Positions 38,493 to 52,766 of a stretch of DNA of 64,000 bases are shown here, piece after piece. Location: NCBI GenBank assembly GCA_029953675.1, contig JAMWBK010000001.1:657001-721000 (forward strand), given 5' to 3'. Made by a program: the position numbers and the translations under genes. Numbering within the stretch: the stretch's first letter is position 1; each line of letters begins with the position of its first letter. This stretch comes from Rhodosorus marinus (Eukaryota > Rhodophyta > Stylonematophyceae > Stylonematales > Stylonemataceae). The notes below the pieces were generated by a model, which was given only the letters and a program-made list of their open reading frames with translations, did not search any database and had not been told where the DNA came from.

Positions 38493-39065
38493 ATTTAGGA
38501 GGGTTTTCCCTCTCTCAACTTGCATCCTTTTGCAAAACTAATGCGGGAAAAGAGCTGACAAAGCGGCAAAACCCCATTGGTCACCACTTGCGACTGTTCA
38601 ACCTGGCTATTCTCTCGGCCCCTACTGAGGTGCTCTAGGCATCGGCTTCCCCCCGTTACGGCAAAAGAACGGGAATTGAAACTTGAACTAATGATAAAAA
38701 CCAATTTTCCGAGCCCGATTGTTGCACATTTCCTGATACACTCATCTTCTCCCTCTCTTCATCCTGACTGGCTTTGCGAGAACGCCCTGCCGCCCACCCC
38801 CCACGTCCACATTCCCTTTGCCAGCCTGTTGGTGTCCTTAACCTTGGCATTCTTGTCACGGTTAGCCTTTTTATAGTTCTAACAATCCCATGTCAAGAAC
38901 GAGATCCTGTAACGCATCCGCCTGTTCCTGTCTTTACCTTGACATTCTTGGCACGCTGAGAGTATGGGCTTTATCGATCTTAACTTTCCTTTATTAGTTC
39001 TGACAATCACAAGTCAAGAACGAGACCCCTCGCAGTTATGGACAATCGAATCGTCTGCTTCTCTA
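38493..39065. repeat. Intergenic with diverged direct repeat (DUR3/SERRATE 3' ends)
   Basis: Positions about 38840-38910 and 38936-39029 are related: ccttg(g/a)cattcttg.cacg, then agttct.acaatc.ca.gtcaagaacgaga in both, the second copy having an extra ~25 nt. The region separates two convergent genes. Confidence 0.6.
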
Positions 39066-42000
39066 TTAACCGTCCTCATACTTGACCAGCTTGATACTGG
39101 GTCCTTGTGCTGGATTGTCGAGGTCCTTGTAGTGAGGTACTCGGGACGCCCTAGGGTCTATAGGTCCTTGATTCATTGGAGGCGGTCTCATCGGCATTCC
39201 TCGTCCGCGTCCACGCACCATGCCAGGCAAGGGTGGGGGAGCCCACTGAGGCCTGAACGGAGCAAACCGCGGAGAGGGTCGGTTCATACCAAAGTTTTGA
39301 TTCTCCTGCACGGCGGAGCCATCGATTCTATTCGGGTCGGCAACGTAGTTCTCAAGGAACAGTTCCTCGTCTGCGTCCGACAACACCTATTCAAGTTCGT
39401 CGCGGTCAGCTTTTTAAACTTTTCAGATTCGCTAGTTGTTTCATGCCGTACCTTATTCCTAGCGTCCACGTGCTTGAGACGCAAGTGTTTGTGGACGAAC
39501 TCCACACCCATGAACAACTTGTACGGTGGCAGGGCACATCTGAATCGACCCTGTTCGATATCCATCACTGATCAGTCGGAATTCACTTTGTTTCCAACGA
39601 GGTACGATTGATAGCCAGCGTTTTTTACCTCTCCTTCGGTCCTTGTGTTGGCATCAAACCATTCCTGGAGCTTCTTGTTCCTTCGCGCGCTTCCGTCTTG
39701 CGCTCCATTTCGAGCTTTGTCTCCTCTCCTCGCAAGAATTTCTGCAACTTTATCGTCCACTTTTCGTTCCCAATTTCCTTTCTGTAGGTTATGAAATAAA
39801 CAGAAAAAGCACGAGGGCCGTTCATTAGCAGCTATAGTAGTCTAGGCTCGGGAGATCCCTCCTTGTTCTGAAAAGGCTTACATCCCCAGAACTAGAGATG
39901 GCGATGACCACATTCGGGTCGATCTTAGGCCTTGTGGCCATTTCTGGCAAAGCCGTTGGATCATCAGGGTTTTCACTGCCGGAGTAATACGCGAAACAGT
40001 GAACTTTGTAGAGATAGTGAATGCACAAATCAAGCTGTCTGGACTCATCTTCGACGGACTAAATACCACAACAAGCGAAGACTGTGAGTCAGATACTTCC
40101 TCGAGGGCTCTTGACAGCTCTGCGGGTTGTTCACGTGCGTGTTGCGTACTACAAGAAACTCCTCCGTGAAGGGGTTCCGCCCCTCCACCTCTCGATATTT
40201 GTCCATGTGGCGCATCACAGCAATCACTTGTTCACGATCATGCTTCAGTCTCGGTGCAGTCGCTGCAATTTTCGGCAGTACGTTGTTACGATGCACAAAT
40301 CTCTTCTCCCTCTCCTTGTTCAAGGAAACGTCGAATCTGTAGATCACGTTCGCCCTTGGCTGTACCTAGGGAAACCGGAAATCAAAACTTGTAGGTCAGG
40401 GACCACAGCACGGGCAAATTATAACAACAGGCGAACAGAGAGTGAGAGGACCTCTGCGTTCGGCGCTTCCACAGGTTCCGCATCGTCAGTTTTTGCGTTT
40501 TGGTCGCCCCCCTCGCCTTCTTCTTCCTCCACTCCTTCCGCGGGTTCCTTTTCTTTCTCTTCGGTGTCCTTAGGAGGAGCTTCACTGCTAGGATCCACCT
40601 CTGACCGCTTCTTAACATCGTCTGCAGTAGGAGCTGCGGCGACCGGTTCCCTTATTACCTTATCCCGCACTTCTTCACACGCGGCGTTCGCTATTTCGGC
40701 GCTTTCGTATTTCGCCCAGGCAAACCTCGAGAGGCCTCGCATCGGTTGAACCTCACCAATCCGTAAGGACACTACCTTGTACTTCCTATCTCGTGTCAAA
40801 TGCCAATGGAAATGGAGGGACTCAGTTCGCTTCAAGCATTCCGTCCGACACCATCTGCTGTGATCACCCATATCGTGCAACTGGAATTTGAAACCTTCGC
40901 GCCATAAGGAGAACAAGTCTTACCCTTCGCAAGAGAGTCCCTCCCGTAGTTGCGCACGCGTAACCCTGGTAGGAATGCCTCGAATGAACAAGGTATCAAT
41001 CGGCTTTGGCAGATTTGACGGCCCCACTTCACTGCCCTTCTTCTCGTTTAATCTTTCAGGGGTATCCCTTTCAGGTTGGTCCTGTTGTTTGAAATGATTC
41101 AAAACATCAGACATCCAGATTGAGTTGTGGATCCGCAAATTTGACACTCTTGACACTCTACAAAACCGCTATACGTACGTCCTTTCCCTCCTCGCTCTTG
41201 TGTTCACCTTCGCTCGCAATTTCGCCTCCTTCCCTCGCCTCGGCTTTTTGTTCATCCTCTGCCGGTACCGGTTTGCTGTCCGCTTCCTTTGTCTGATCAG
41301 CGACCTGCAAGTTCAACACCGCGTTAACCAAAAGTAGTAAGGGCACAGTTTCTTTGAACCTCCTTCAGTCATACCAGCTCAGGGAGTGCTGTATCTCCAG
41401 ACGCCTCCAGCTCCTCTGTAAACACCCTCAACCGCTCCGCAGTTTCTTCTTTGATTTGCTTCATCCGACTTCGAATAACAGCCGGGTGGTATTTTTCGCG
41501 GAACCATTCTTCCTTTTTGTGTTCATCAAAGAACACGTTGGGCTGCTTCTTTCGGACCTGGCTCCCCGACCACAATGATATTGAGGTTAGAAAACCAGCG
41601 AAGTAAAGCTGGAAGCCACGGACAAACACACGCTGACGCACCTCAACAACATATGCTTCGTATCTAATCTTGGCTTCCTCCGGGGAGATATCGTCACGCT
41701 GATTCATCAAGAACTCACGGAAGGAAAGCGGATCCTCAGATTCCCTGTAGGAGCGAATGATTTGATAAGTTCAACGGAACAAGACGAAGATCGCTTTACC
41801 CCTCAAGCTTTTCGTTGCGACTCTCACCTCGCGTCTCCTTTTCTCCTAGGGAACGGAAGATCGTCATCGTCGTGTCTTCGCCGCTTTCCACGTTGATCAA
41901 AATCGTAGTTGAAGTCACGATCTCTCCTGCGTCCCATTCCTTCATCGTGGAACCTGCCTCCCCCTCGTCGATACCTGAGTAGAACAACGCAAACAAAACC

Positions 42001-42229
42001 TGAACTATTAGTCCTTCCGGCCGTCAAGGCACGAGAGCGGGAATTCTTGCAGCTTTGTTCCCGTGAGCCAAGAGTAAAAGAAAAATAAACAGTATAAAAA
42101 GACACAAAAAAACAGAGCAACCCGACAAACTTACGGGGGTCCCATTCCTCCCCTCATCACGTCCTGGTCATAGTAATCAAACTGCCTCCGACCACGACCT
42201 CCTCCTCGTCGTCCCTCGTCTTCAGACAT
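39066..42229 (-). CDS. SE/ARS2: SERRATE/ARS2 RNA-processing factor
   Basis: Scaffold that links the nuclear cap-binding complex to RNA fates, including microRNA precursor processing. Exons 42229-42135, 41974-41828, 41744-41642, 41557-41375, 41304-41179, 41081-40924, 40785-40452, 40365-40135, 40058-39882, 39781-39629, 39550-39452 and 39386-39066 sum to 2127 nt, 708 residues (Arabidopsis SE 720). N-terminus is RGG/Arg-rich. Then the SERRATE domain (YEAYVVEVRKKQP, FFDEHKKEEWFREKYHP), an acidic insert, an RRM-like region (PIDTLFIRGIPTRVTRAQL), the helical block with LCIHYLYKVHCFAYYSG, and the diagnostic zinc finger FRCALPPYKLFMGVEFVHKH at about 573-592. The C-terminus is Pro/Arg/Gly-rich. Donors after exons 7 (gtcctc) and 10 (gtaaaa) are weak, so those ends are least sure. 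Confidence 0.9.
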
Positions 42230-42444
42230 ACTTAAAGGGTGTATCCAAAGAGTATCGTGCTACTTGATCATTTCCATTCACATGGAATTCCATTCCGTTG
42301 CGGATCCCCTTCCACAAACCCGTCCCTCTTCCCAAACTGTTTAACTAAAAGCGCGCACGCGCATAAAAAGCACCTTGCGAAACCCCGAAATCATTTAAAA
42401 TCGTTTCAAGCTAAATTTACGCAGGCCAAATATGGACTCTACGA

Positions 42445-42896
42445 CTACCACCTATGTTCCTCTCTGCGCCCAATTATCAAGGACAATGTTCCACAAATGC
42501 GCGGATAAGTTTTTCTGATAATTTTGCACGGGCGAGAATATACCAAGAAAAATATGTTCCTCTTTTGCTGGATATTGATTGAACGTAATTTTTTCTTCCC
42601 TTCGGCACAGCAAGCGGCCAAATGTTCCGCGACAAGTGATGAGTTGGAGAACTTCCCGTGGACGTGCTCGTAATGCTTAGGATTGAGGAAAGACCGGTTG
42701 CTCTGGACATTCTACCGAGAATGATGTGATCAAAGTTAGTTTGCTTCGACGCTCTTACTTGGGCGCCCCTCACTCCCGCCACGATTCCAGCTGAAACAAC
42801 AGCCCAAACCCACGAAATACTCTCAAGTTTTCTACAGGTATTGAGAGCAGACTCAGCAATAGACTGAATACCACCATCGCCTAGTAGAAGAGACAT
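42445..42896 (-). CDS. Candidate small membrane protein, unknown
   Basis: Two exons, 42896-42759 and 42711-42445, joined across a 47-nt intron with a perfect gtaaga donor and a CTAAC branch site; 134 residues. Exon 1 begins MSLLLGDGGIQSIAESALN and contains one likely transmembrane segment (WVWAVVSAGIVAGVRGA). Exon 2 is basic and continues open for 88 codons. It lies 215 nt upstream of SERRATE on the same strand. I do not recognise a family. The frame also runs on upstream of the ATG, so the start is uncertain. Confidence 0.38.
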
Positions 42897-43535
42897 TCTA
42901 TGATAGCGCAAGAGTGTCAGAAGAGCCCTTTCCGTGCCTCTACATGATGCTGGAAGATTCCAAGTCGGTGCACGGAAGCTGCAAGCAACTGACACTGTCC
43001 GGGAATCGGGTGATAGGACAAAGAAGAAAAATCATATTGATTGATTGACTGATATTTGGTCGTTTTATTTACAAAATTTCAATAATAGTGCTGAAAATGA
43101 TTGAGGAAACGCCAACCCGTCCCATCCACGATCATTTGGAAGTCTCGGGGGCCAGCACAGACAGGCATCGATTCCGAGACCAGGCTAGGCCTTTCAAAAG
43201 GTTCGACGCATCTTCTTTGATATTAACAGATTTGTTTCAGAAGATTCTCCTCCCGTGGTTCACCTCTTCTTCCGGAAAATTTCAGAATGAGTTGTTCGTT
43301 CTATTTTGGACGGGAGTTTGTTGCTCCCAGGCATATCTCGGGTGCTCGAACTTTGGGATGTCTTGTGCAGGCCCTTTTCTCCACATGCGCTGAAAACAAA
43401 AGAATCATTCGGAATAGGTTCCTAGCGCTAGGCGACCATACCGTGTTTGCCCGCAGAGGCGAGGCAAAACTTTCATGCTCGCTTAAAAAAAAACACCGCG
43501 CGAGATTAAACACGCAGACATCTGCGCGAAATATC
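42897..43535. other. Intergenic, no gene recognised
   Basis: Region between the kinase gene's stop and the small membrane candidate. Tandem gattgattgactgat words near 43037. No other feature seen. Confidence 0.35.
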
Positions 43536-46198
<2,663 letters not shown>

Positions 46199-47697
46199 CA
46201 CTGATTCTATCTAAATCAGAGAGGAAGCTAAACCCACGCCAAAACGAAAACCACCAATACACCAGCAAAACTCTACTGACCATCCAAAACTGCCGAACCA
46301 CTACAACCTTTCCTCCAAAGAAGAACCCAAAAGAAAAAAACCAGCAATTAATCTGATTCTCTTCTCTACCTTATTATCTCCCCTGCCAACTCAGCCTCCA
46401 TCAAAGCCAAACCCTTCTCGAAGAACCGGAAAAGAGCAGCAACATCCACTTTATCCTCATTCAAAACGACGGTGGACTTGATTTCCATGAGAAAAGCCAG
46501 AGAACAAGAAAGAAGGTAGCGAGAACTCCCCCACACTGAACCAACAATCCTTGCCACCGAGAAAGGCCAAAAGACCCAACCAAAAGAGTACCTTCAATTA
46601 CTTTTCCACAAGCTTGTCTTTTTCAGGGACGAGCGACCTAGCACATCCTCATGAAGACGGTGCAGCCTTGGACTTTTCTCCATTAACAAAGGCAGCCGAA
46701 ACAAAGGGAACTTTGGCAACAACAAAACAACGAAACAAAATATCGCGAAGGCTATCACAAAAAGCTTCCTCAATGAGTTGGGTTTCGAGAAACCCTAGCG
46801 TTGGAAGGTTCCGTATCTCACAGCAGCTCGGCTCCTTCATTAAGAAGAAAATCAAAAAGGAGATGTCTTGACTACAATCCTCGATTTTTGTTGAAGGTCA
46901 AATCTCGGTGACAATCACCACCCCTCCCAGACCAAAAGCTTAGAGAGTTACGACGACATCGAGTCAAATGAAGGAATGAAGGAATTCTACGAGCCGAGAA
47001 AGATCATCAGAGTAATCTCGGAAGTAAACCCGCAACCTAAAGCGTGAAAGTCCAAGACTTTGGCAGGCAGATGAGCTCAGTCAGCGGTGACTGAGGTGTA
47101 GGTGGCCGCCTTCTCATAATTCTGGATGCAAGGCGTGAAGCAGGAGACTAGTTCCGAACGTTACGGGGACATGGTAGTCGTCAGATTCAATTACGTAGCC
47201 CAGTCGCAATCCTGAACAACCAGATGGAGAGGGTTTGAAACCTCATCGAGGAAATCTTATTGACGACATTTTCGGTCACACTGGGTGCGCCGGTGGAATC
47301 CGAAAGATGCTGGACAGAGCATGACCAGATAGCAAACCGGAGCGGATGATCTCAGAAGTAACTTGAAGATATCCAGTGCGTGTGTCGAACCCCTTGTCGG
47401 TGATTACCGATTCGTCCGACACACTCCGCATCTCCTACACCTGCAGCAGCTGAATTCAGTCTGGGGGTTCAGATAGGGTGGGAAGAACGGCCTTCATTGA
47501 GCGTTTGCAGAAAGGACTAACAACTATTAATACGATATGATCTGGTTCACTGATTCGTATGAAACCTGATCTTTATCACTAGAATTGTCTAGATCTTCAA
47601 GCCGATCAGCAAGAAGCTTCGGCAACGCATTCCAAATCTGCCAGGTTCCGGAAAAAACCCCTAGGAGTTGGGGGTTTCTAAACATTGTGAAGTTGTT
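46199..47697. other. Intergenic with two unassigned open frames
   Basis: On the minus strand a 40-codon ATG frame at 46488-46366 (MEIKSTVVLNEDKVDVAALF) looks protein-like but could not be spliced to the kinase in frame. On the plus strand 46492-46871 is open without ATG and contains QKSTFNYF, resembling a PCNA-interaction motif. From 46870 to 47690 nothing is recognisable. Confidence 0.35.
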
Positions 47698-48816
47698 TTA
47701 GCTAGTTAGAGAGTACAACAGGTCCATTTCAACGGCATGTTCTGATCTTCTATCGATCCTATCTTCTGCAGGAGTCTCCAATATCATCGGGATGTGGCTT
47801 AAGCGCTGGTGGTTCATGATTCGTTGAAATGTTTCCTGACCAATGCACCCTTTGCCGATCTTTTCGTGACGGTCAGCATTGCAGCCAAACTCGCCCTTGG
47901 AATCGTTGAGGTGTATTGCCTTGAGATAGTTCAGCCCAACAATCCTATCAAACTCCTCAACGGTTGTTTCGAGACCTTCTTCAGTCGATATGTCATAACC
48001 AGCGGCATAAGCGTGGCAGGTATCAAGACACACACCCACTCTATCTTTGTATACCACTTTGTCAACAATTGTTCTCAAATCCTCAAGCTGGCATCCGACC
48101 TTGGAGCCGCCTCCACACATGTTCTCAATCAAGATAACAACGTTTTCAACTTTGGATATCACTTGGTTCAGCCCTTCCGACACAAGTTCAAGGCCCTTCT
48201 CATGGGTAACTCCCCCGAGGGCAGATCCGGGATGAAAGTTGTAAAACGCCACTCCGAGTCTCGAGCAGCGGCTGACTTCTTCTTCGAGGCACTCCAGGCT
48301 CTTCTCGCGCATCGTTGGATCACCCGTAGCGAGGTTGATAAGGTACGACCCGTGAGGCACCGCATCTGCTGGCTTGTACCCGCATTTCTCCATCATTGCC
48401 TTGAAACGCTCTACCTCATCCTCTTTCATCGGCGGTGCTTTCCACGCTCGATGAGGCCTCGGGAAAAAGGCAAACGCCGTCGCACCAAGCTCTGCGGCCC
48501 TTAGGATGGCCGATGCGGCTCCTCCAGCAGCGGACACATGAGCACCCAGCCTCGTCTTCGGAAACTTCTCCCGTCGATCCTCAATCACCTCCAGCCACTC
48601 TGGCTCAACATTCTCAGGCTTTCCCACAACCTGATTCTTCTTCTTCTTAATCACGGATTTCTCCACCTTCTCAACCTTTACCTTCTTCTTTACACCAGCC
48701 TTGTCTCTCTTCGCGGTTCCTTTCGAGGCGGGTCGCTGAACTTCTTCATGCGCTTCGCCATCCCTCAGCTCCTCCGGTTCAGATTTCGCATTCCGCTTAC
48801 TCGAACGATTCCTCAT
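47698..48816 (-). CDS. APN1: AP endonuclease IV (APN1/Nfo family)
   Basis: Zinc-dependent 5' AP endonuclease and 3' diesterase of base-excision repair. One exon, 372 residues. A Lys/Glu-rich extension of about 85 residues, with KKKVKVEK- and IKKKKNQ-type basic clusters, precedes the TIM-barrel core and probably directs it to the nucleus. Core motifs in order: RLGAHVSAAGG, VPHGSYLINLA, YNFHPGSALGG, VVILIENMCGGG, VGVCLDTCHAYAAGYD, KAIHLNDSKGEFGCNADRHE and MILETPAED; these hold the His, Glu and Asp ligands of the three zinc ions. AFFPRPHRAW replaces the usual FxKxxRxW, a small deviation. The start is the first ATG; the upstream sequence is not strongly G-rich on the coding strand. Confidence 0.95.
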   Translation of the reverse strand: MRNRSSKRNAKSEPEELRDGEAHEEVQRPASKGTAKRDKAGVKKKVKVEKVEKSVIKKKKNQVVGKPENVEPEWLEVIEDRREKFPKTRLGAHVSAAGGAASAILRAAELGATAFAFFPRPHRAWKAPPMKEDEVERFKAMMEKCGYKPADAVPHGSYLINLATGDPTMREKSLECLEEEVSRCSRLGVAFYNFHPGSALGGVTHEKGLELVSEGLNQVISKVENVVILIENMCGGGSKVGCQLEDLRTIVDKVVYKDRVGVCLDTCHAYAAGYDISTEEGLETTVEEFDRIVGLNYLKAIHLNDSKGEFGCNADRHEKIGKGCIGQETFQRIMNHQRLSHIPMILETPAEDRIDRRSEHAVEMDLLYSLTS

Positions 48817-49969
48817 TGTCTTTTCAAATACTCAAAAGCTCCACTTAACAACGGCACCGTCAATAAGACAACCTCATCGGAAAACCATCCGAGCCTTCTT
48901 CCTTAAGCCACCGGGAAAGCACTATTCATCACCAACGTAGCAAACAATAAGCTAACAATAGGAAGCCTAGTCGGGGGATCCATCTCAAAGCCAATCGTTC
49001 TACTTCCAGCTCGGAAGATTTCGATCTTCATCATGCCTTTGTTCGATGGCCACTCTGGGCACTTCATGTCCGGTGCCATCACATCCTTTGCGAGGTGAAT
49101 CCATTACGAGCGCGAGCTTGAACACTGAGATCGCAAAGAATTTGGTAGGACTCCATAAAGAGTGAGGAAGACTGGTCCAGAGTCGATCTGGAAGCCAGTC
49201 CTTTTAGTCCGGCTCTCCACAATCATTCCAGTCTTCATCAAAAAACCAAGCATTGAGGTCTGGATTTGTTGCTAAAAGCGGAGTTTAGCTAGTCAGAAGC
49301 CCTCAACTAAGTCTTGCGACGAGTTGCCAGATGGTTCTGTGTTCACAGGCCAAAAGAACAGACCCTAGCTCTTTGGTGATCGATTGGTGCATCTGAGAAG
49401 GCGCTACCAACCGAGCGTTAAGCCAGCGGCTGATAAGCCTCCTTAATGAGCAGGGCTGAGTTTGCTCATCGTATAGATAGGCTTCAGGAAGATTGTTACT
49501 GATCCATCCGCTCGACAAGTTAAACCTTGAGTGGTCTAGGGCCATTACGGCGTAAGAGCTTCGTGCAAGTTGACTATCGCAATAGCGCTGGTTCATCCTT
49601 GCCAAAGGCTGTAGGGGTTGAACGAGTCCAGTTCCTCCTTTCGGCTGCGAGTTCGCTAGTGTTTGTGAGCAATCCTGGCTCGATGCAGCTATAGGAAGCC
49701 GCACTGCACTGGTAGGTCCAGGGCCCTATTGACAGCGCGGAGTTGATGCATTGATGCCGTAGCTCTAGTGTTACTCGCCGTTTTGGTTGTGACGATTCCA
49801 TAGCCTCAGCTCTGCCTGATATCTCATCAACCTCGCGCAACAGGCAGTCATTGGCGTAGCATATGATCACTGAAGGCGGGTGAGCTGAGCTGTCCCGCTA
49901 TTCAGTACGGAGGTGCATTACTCCCCCACATAGGCAGTACAGAACCAACAAAGAAAACGAAAATCTCAT
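48817..49969. other. Intergenic, no supported gene
   Basis: Minus-strand open frames at 49303-49704 (133 codons) and 49574-49870 (98 codons) overlap in different frames. The second contains ICYANDCLL, faintly like the YADD box of reverse transcriptases, but no further motif supports that. Possibly very old mobile-element debris. Confidence 0.3.
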
Positions 49970-51257
49970 TTACTTAGGTCTCTGCATTGTGCTTGGGTTT
50001 CTCTGCTCGCTCGGCTTCGCCCATTCCACTTGGAGAATCAAGTGGTCATACGGACGGCCATTAAGCGTCTGGATACACTTCTGAGCATCTGAGATTTTCT
50101 GGAAAGCGACAAAAGCAAAGTCCTTTGATTCCTTGGTTTTTCGGTCTCGGCTGAGGTAGACTCGTTTAACTGCTCCGAACGGTGCAAACAGCTCATGAAG
50201 ATCTCCCTCCGTCGTTTTAGCAGATATATTGCTCACTCGAACCTAGTAACAATGACCAAGCATACGAAAAGGAGGATATAACGAGGACAAGGTCATTAAG
50301 CAGCTCAAGTACGACTGATTTGGTGTCTTCGTTGACAAGCTCCAATCTCACCGTAGCACTATCATCACGTTGGTATCCTCCAGAGCCAGGGCCTTCAGCT
50401 GCAGCAGCAGCTTGGTTTCCACGAAGCGATGTAGGAACCCAAATATTCGGGTTTTTCGGTGCAGCGGTATCTTCGTTTGCGTTTTGAGCTTTCATGGACA
50501 TAGCTTGAGCCCAGTTTGGCTTTGCGGGCTCGCCGCCAATTTGCGTCGTTACCACACCTCCGGCGTTTCTCTCCTTCATTCTCTGCTGCATTTGGAGCAT
50601 ACGCAGTTCCTTCAGCGCCTTTTGCTTCGCCTGTTCGAGTGTGTCATCCTCGTTTTCTTCTTCTTCCTAATTGTGGTCACAATTTGGAAACACGAACAGA
50701 TCAATTAACATCCGTGTCACTACATGCAGCGGAGGATGATAGACAAATCCAATCGCTTAATTCCATGATACGAACCTCATCAATCTGTGTCACCCACTCT
50801 ATCAGAACTGTATCCTTCGAAACCGCAGTGATACCTTGTTCAGGTCCTGGTGGAGCATTGGCACATTGGCCGAATCGCTTCCATCTAGACGAAATTATTT
50901 GCGAAAAAATAAAAGGGTCAGCAAACGGCATCGAAACAGGTAAAGCTCTGATCTCATGAAGCAAGCCCGAACAAAAAAAGAATATAGGGAACACCCTCGA
51001 AGATCGTTGGATTTTCTATCCATAACTAGGGCAAGATGCGAGTCTTACCCTCTCCTCTCCGCAGCTCCTTTAGACACCTTATGAACCACCTTGTTCTCTC
51101 GCGTCGTCGTAATCGTCTTCTTCAAGAACCCATCCACGCTTATCGAGTACTCCGTTACCTTCTTCAACCCATCCGCTGTCTTCGTCTCCTCCCTCGGCGG
51201 AAGTTGATACTCATCATCTTCAATATCAGCCCATTCATCAACCTTGGAGTCAACCAT
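49970..51257 (-). CDS. EIF3G: Translation initiation factor eIF3 subunit G
   Basis: RNA-binding subunit of eIF3, which acts in scanning and ribosome recycling, in contact with eIF3i and the 40S subunit. Exons 51257-51049, 50884-50776, 50666-50352 and 50242-49970 give 301 residues (human 320). N-terminal region: WADIEDDE, then KTITTTRENKVVHKVSKGAA and, over the first junction, GWKRFGQC, the eIF3i-binding part. A Gln/Lys/Ala-rich linker follows. The C-terminal RRM (about 204-285) is canonical: RVSNISAKTTEGDLHELFAPF, RNP1 SKDFAFVAF and GRPYDHLILQVEWA. The RRM begins exactly across the third junction (DDSAT|VRVSNIS). Identity is firm. Confidence 0.94.
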
Positions 51258-52766
51258 CTTTTCTTAGCTGATATTCACTCCTTTGATCCCCTTACCCACT
51301 TTCACCCATCCCCACGCTCCAGTCGCCTTCGTCTTCACCCCCCCAAAACGGCCTTTTTTCATCTCCTTCCCGACCGCCGAAAGAAACAAAACACACGTAG
51401 CTCACAACAAGCAATACGTCCATATATCCATAAAATTATTCTTCATTACAATACTATTTATATCTAATAATGATTTTAAAAGTTAGTACTATGCTTAAAA
51501 GTTTCTATAATAAATGTAAATAGTTATTGTATAGCAGAAACTAATTAGAGTCTGGAATCGTAGCGACGACCGCCGGAAACAGGAAAACTCGCAAGTGCGC
51601 TGGTATAAATCAATATAAGGGTATAAAATTTCCAAATTAAAATATTTGATGTAAAGTAATACCAAATAAAAAAGATTTAATACTCAAAATATTTTAAAAT
51701 AGGTTATATATTTATGTATTTAAGAATAAATACCGTTGTGGCATCTTATCGTGAAAAGTGGTCATTTTGTCACGATATTCTATTTGTCCATATAACAGTA
51801 TAAATATCTATTATTAATATAAGGATAGATGTAATTAATAAATAAAATGGGCATATCTTGTTTTAATTAATAAAAATACTTTCATGGATATATGTATCCA
51901 ATATATAATAATAGGTATGGCATCTTATTGTGTGGAGATGTCGTTTTGGAGTTTTGGTAAGGGGGTGAGTTCTGAGCTGAGGACGAAGGGAAAGATACCC
52001 CAGCGTAGAGCGCTGGGGTATGTTAGCTGGCCCAAATACCACCACATCCTTTTTTGGCACATTTTCTGGTACGTACGTCGATCTTTGGCTTCTTCTCCAT
52101 TCGAACGACGATTTTGACTATAAACAACATCTTGCGTTGATCGTCAGGTCGATACCTCTATGAGATGACAATATATCCCGGTGAGCGTAAATCAACCAGG
52201 AACAAGAGATCATGGAGTCCGTAACGCTGATACAGTGCTGTTCGAGCCGGTCCAATATCACCGCACCCCTTTTCTTGGCACGTTTTCTGAGACTATCATC
52301 TTCAGCTTTTTCTCCGTTTTTGAAGGACGCCTTTTAACTGTAACCTCATCACGTGGATAAACAGCTTTGATCGTTTTGATTCTTTCGCGGAGTACGGGGT
52401 ATCCAGCCTGTCACAATACCACCCTTCCGTCCTCTGTTCAAGGAACTGCGCGGAGTGAACCCCGTTTACATCTTGGACACTCGTTTCCGTTTTCTCAAGC
52501 TACAGCAGCTTGATGATGCTACCCTAGCTCTTGCTTTCTATCATGCTCAGCAAGGGGTTTGAAAACAGAGGACCGAGCAGGATTTCTACGATGTCTTTTG
52601 ATCCTTGGCAAATCTTTGGGTGGGCAGCGCTCATCTTCCCCTCCCAACATCTTGACGTTCAGTATTTTTGGGTGGGGGGAGAGGACAGGTTTGGAGAGGT
52701 GCAGGTGTATTTGGGAGGGGGGGGAGGGGTTTGAGGAGGTGGCAGGTGCACCTCTGAGATAATCAT
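51258..52766. other. Intergenic, AT-rich, with hairpin and direct repeat
   Basis: 51258-51370 is the C-rich eIF3g leader. 51450-51950 is very AT-rich. 52031-52145 and 52252-52372 are diverged copies of one segment (ttttggcaca/ttggcacgttttctg, then ttctcc, cgac/gacg, taactgtaac-type words and ttgatcgt). 52630-52760 is the G-rich SURF1 leader. Confidence 0.5.
51995..52021. repeat. Perfect 11-bp hairpin
   Basis: Arms ataccccagcg and cgctggggtat flank a 5-nt loop (tagag). It stands at the start of the diverged direct repeat. No poly-T or gene context marks it as a terminator; function unknown. Confidence 0.7.

Noticed and set aside
46366-46557. Extra 5' coding exon for the PH-domain kinase
   Set aside because: Its possible donor phase does not match any acceptor that keeps the PH frame, and an in-frame stop precedes ATG 46198.
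47809-48504. 231-codon plus-strand ORF
   Set aside because: Antisense shadow of AP endonuclease IV, whose motifs are unmistakable on the minus strand.
49574-49870. Reverse transcriptase remnant suggested by ICYANDCLL
   Set aside because: Single short match with YAND rather than YADD and no neighbouring RT motifs.
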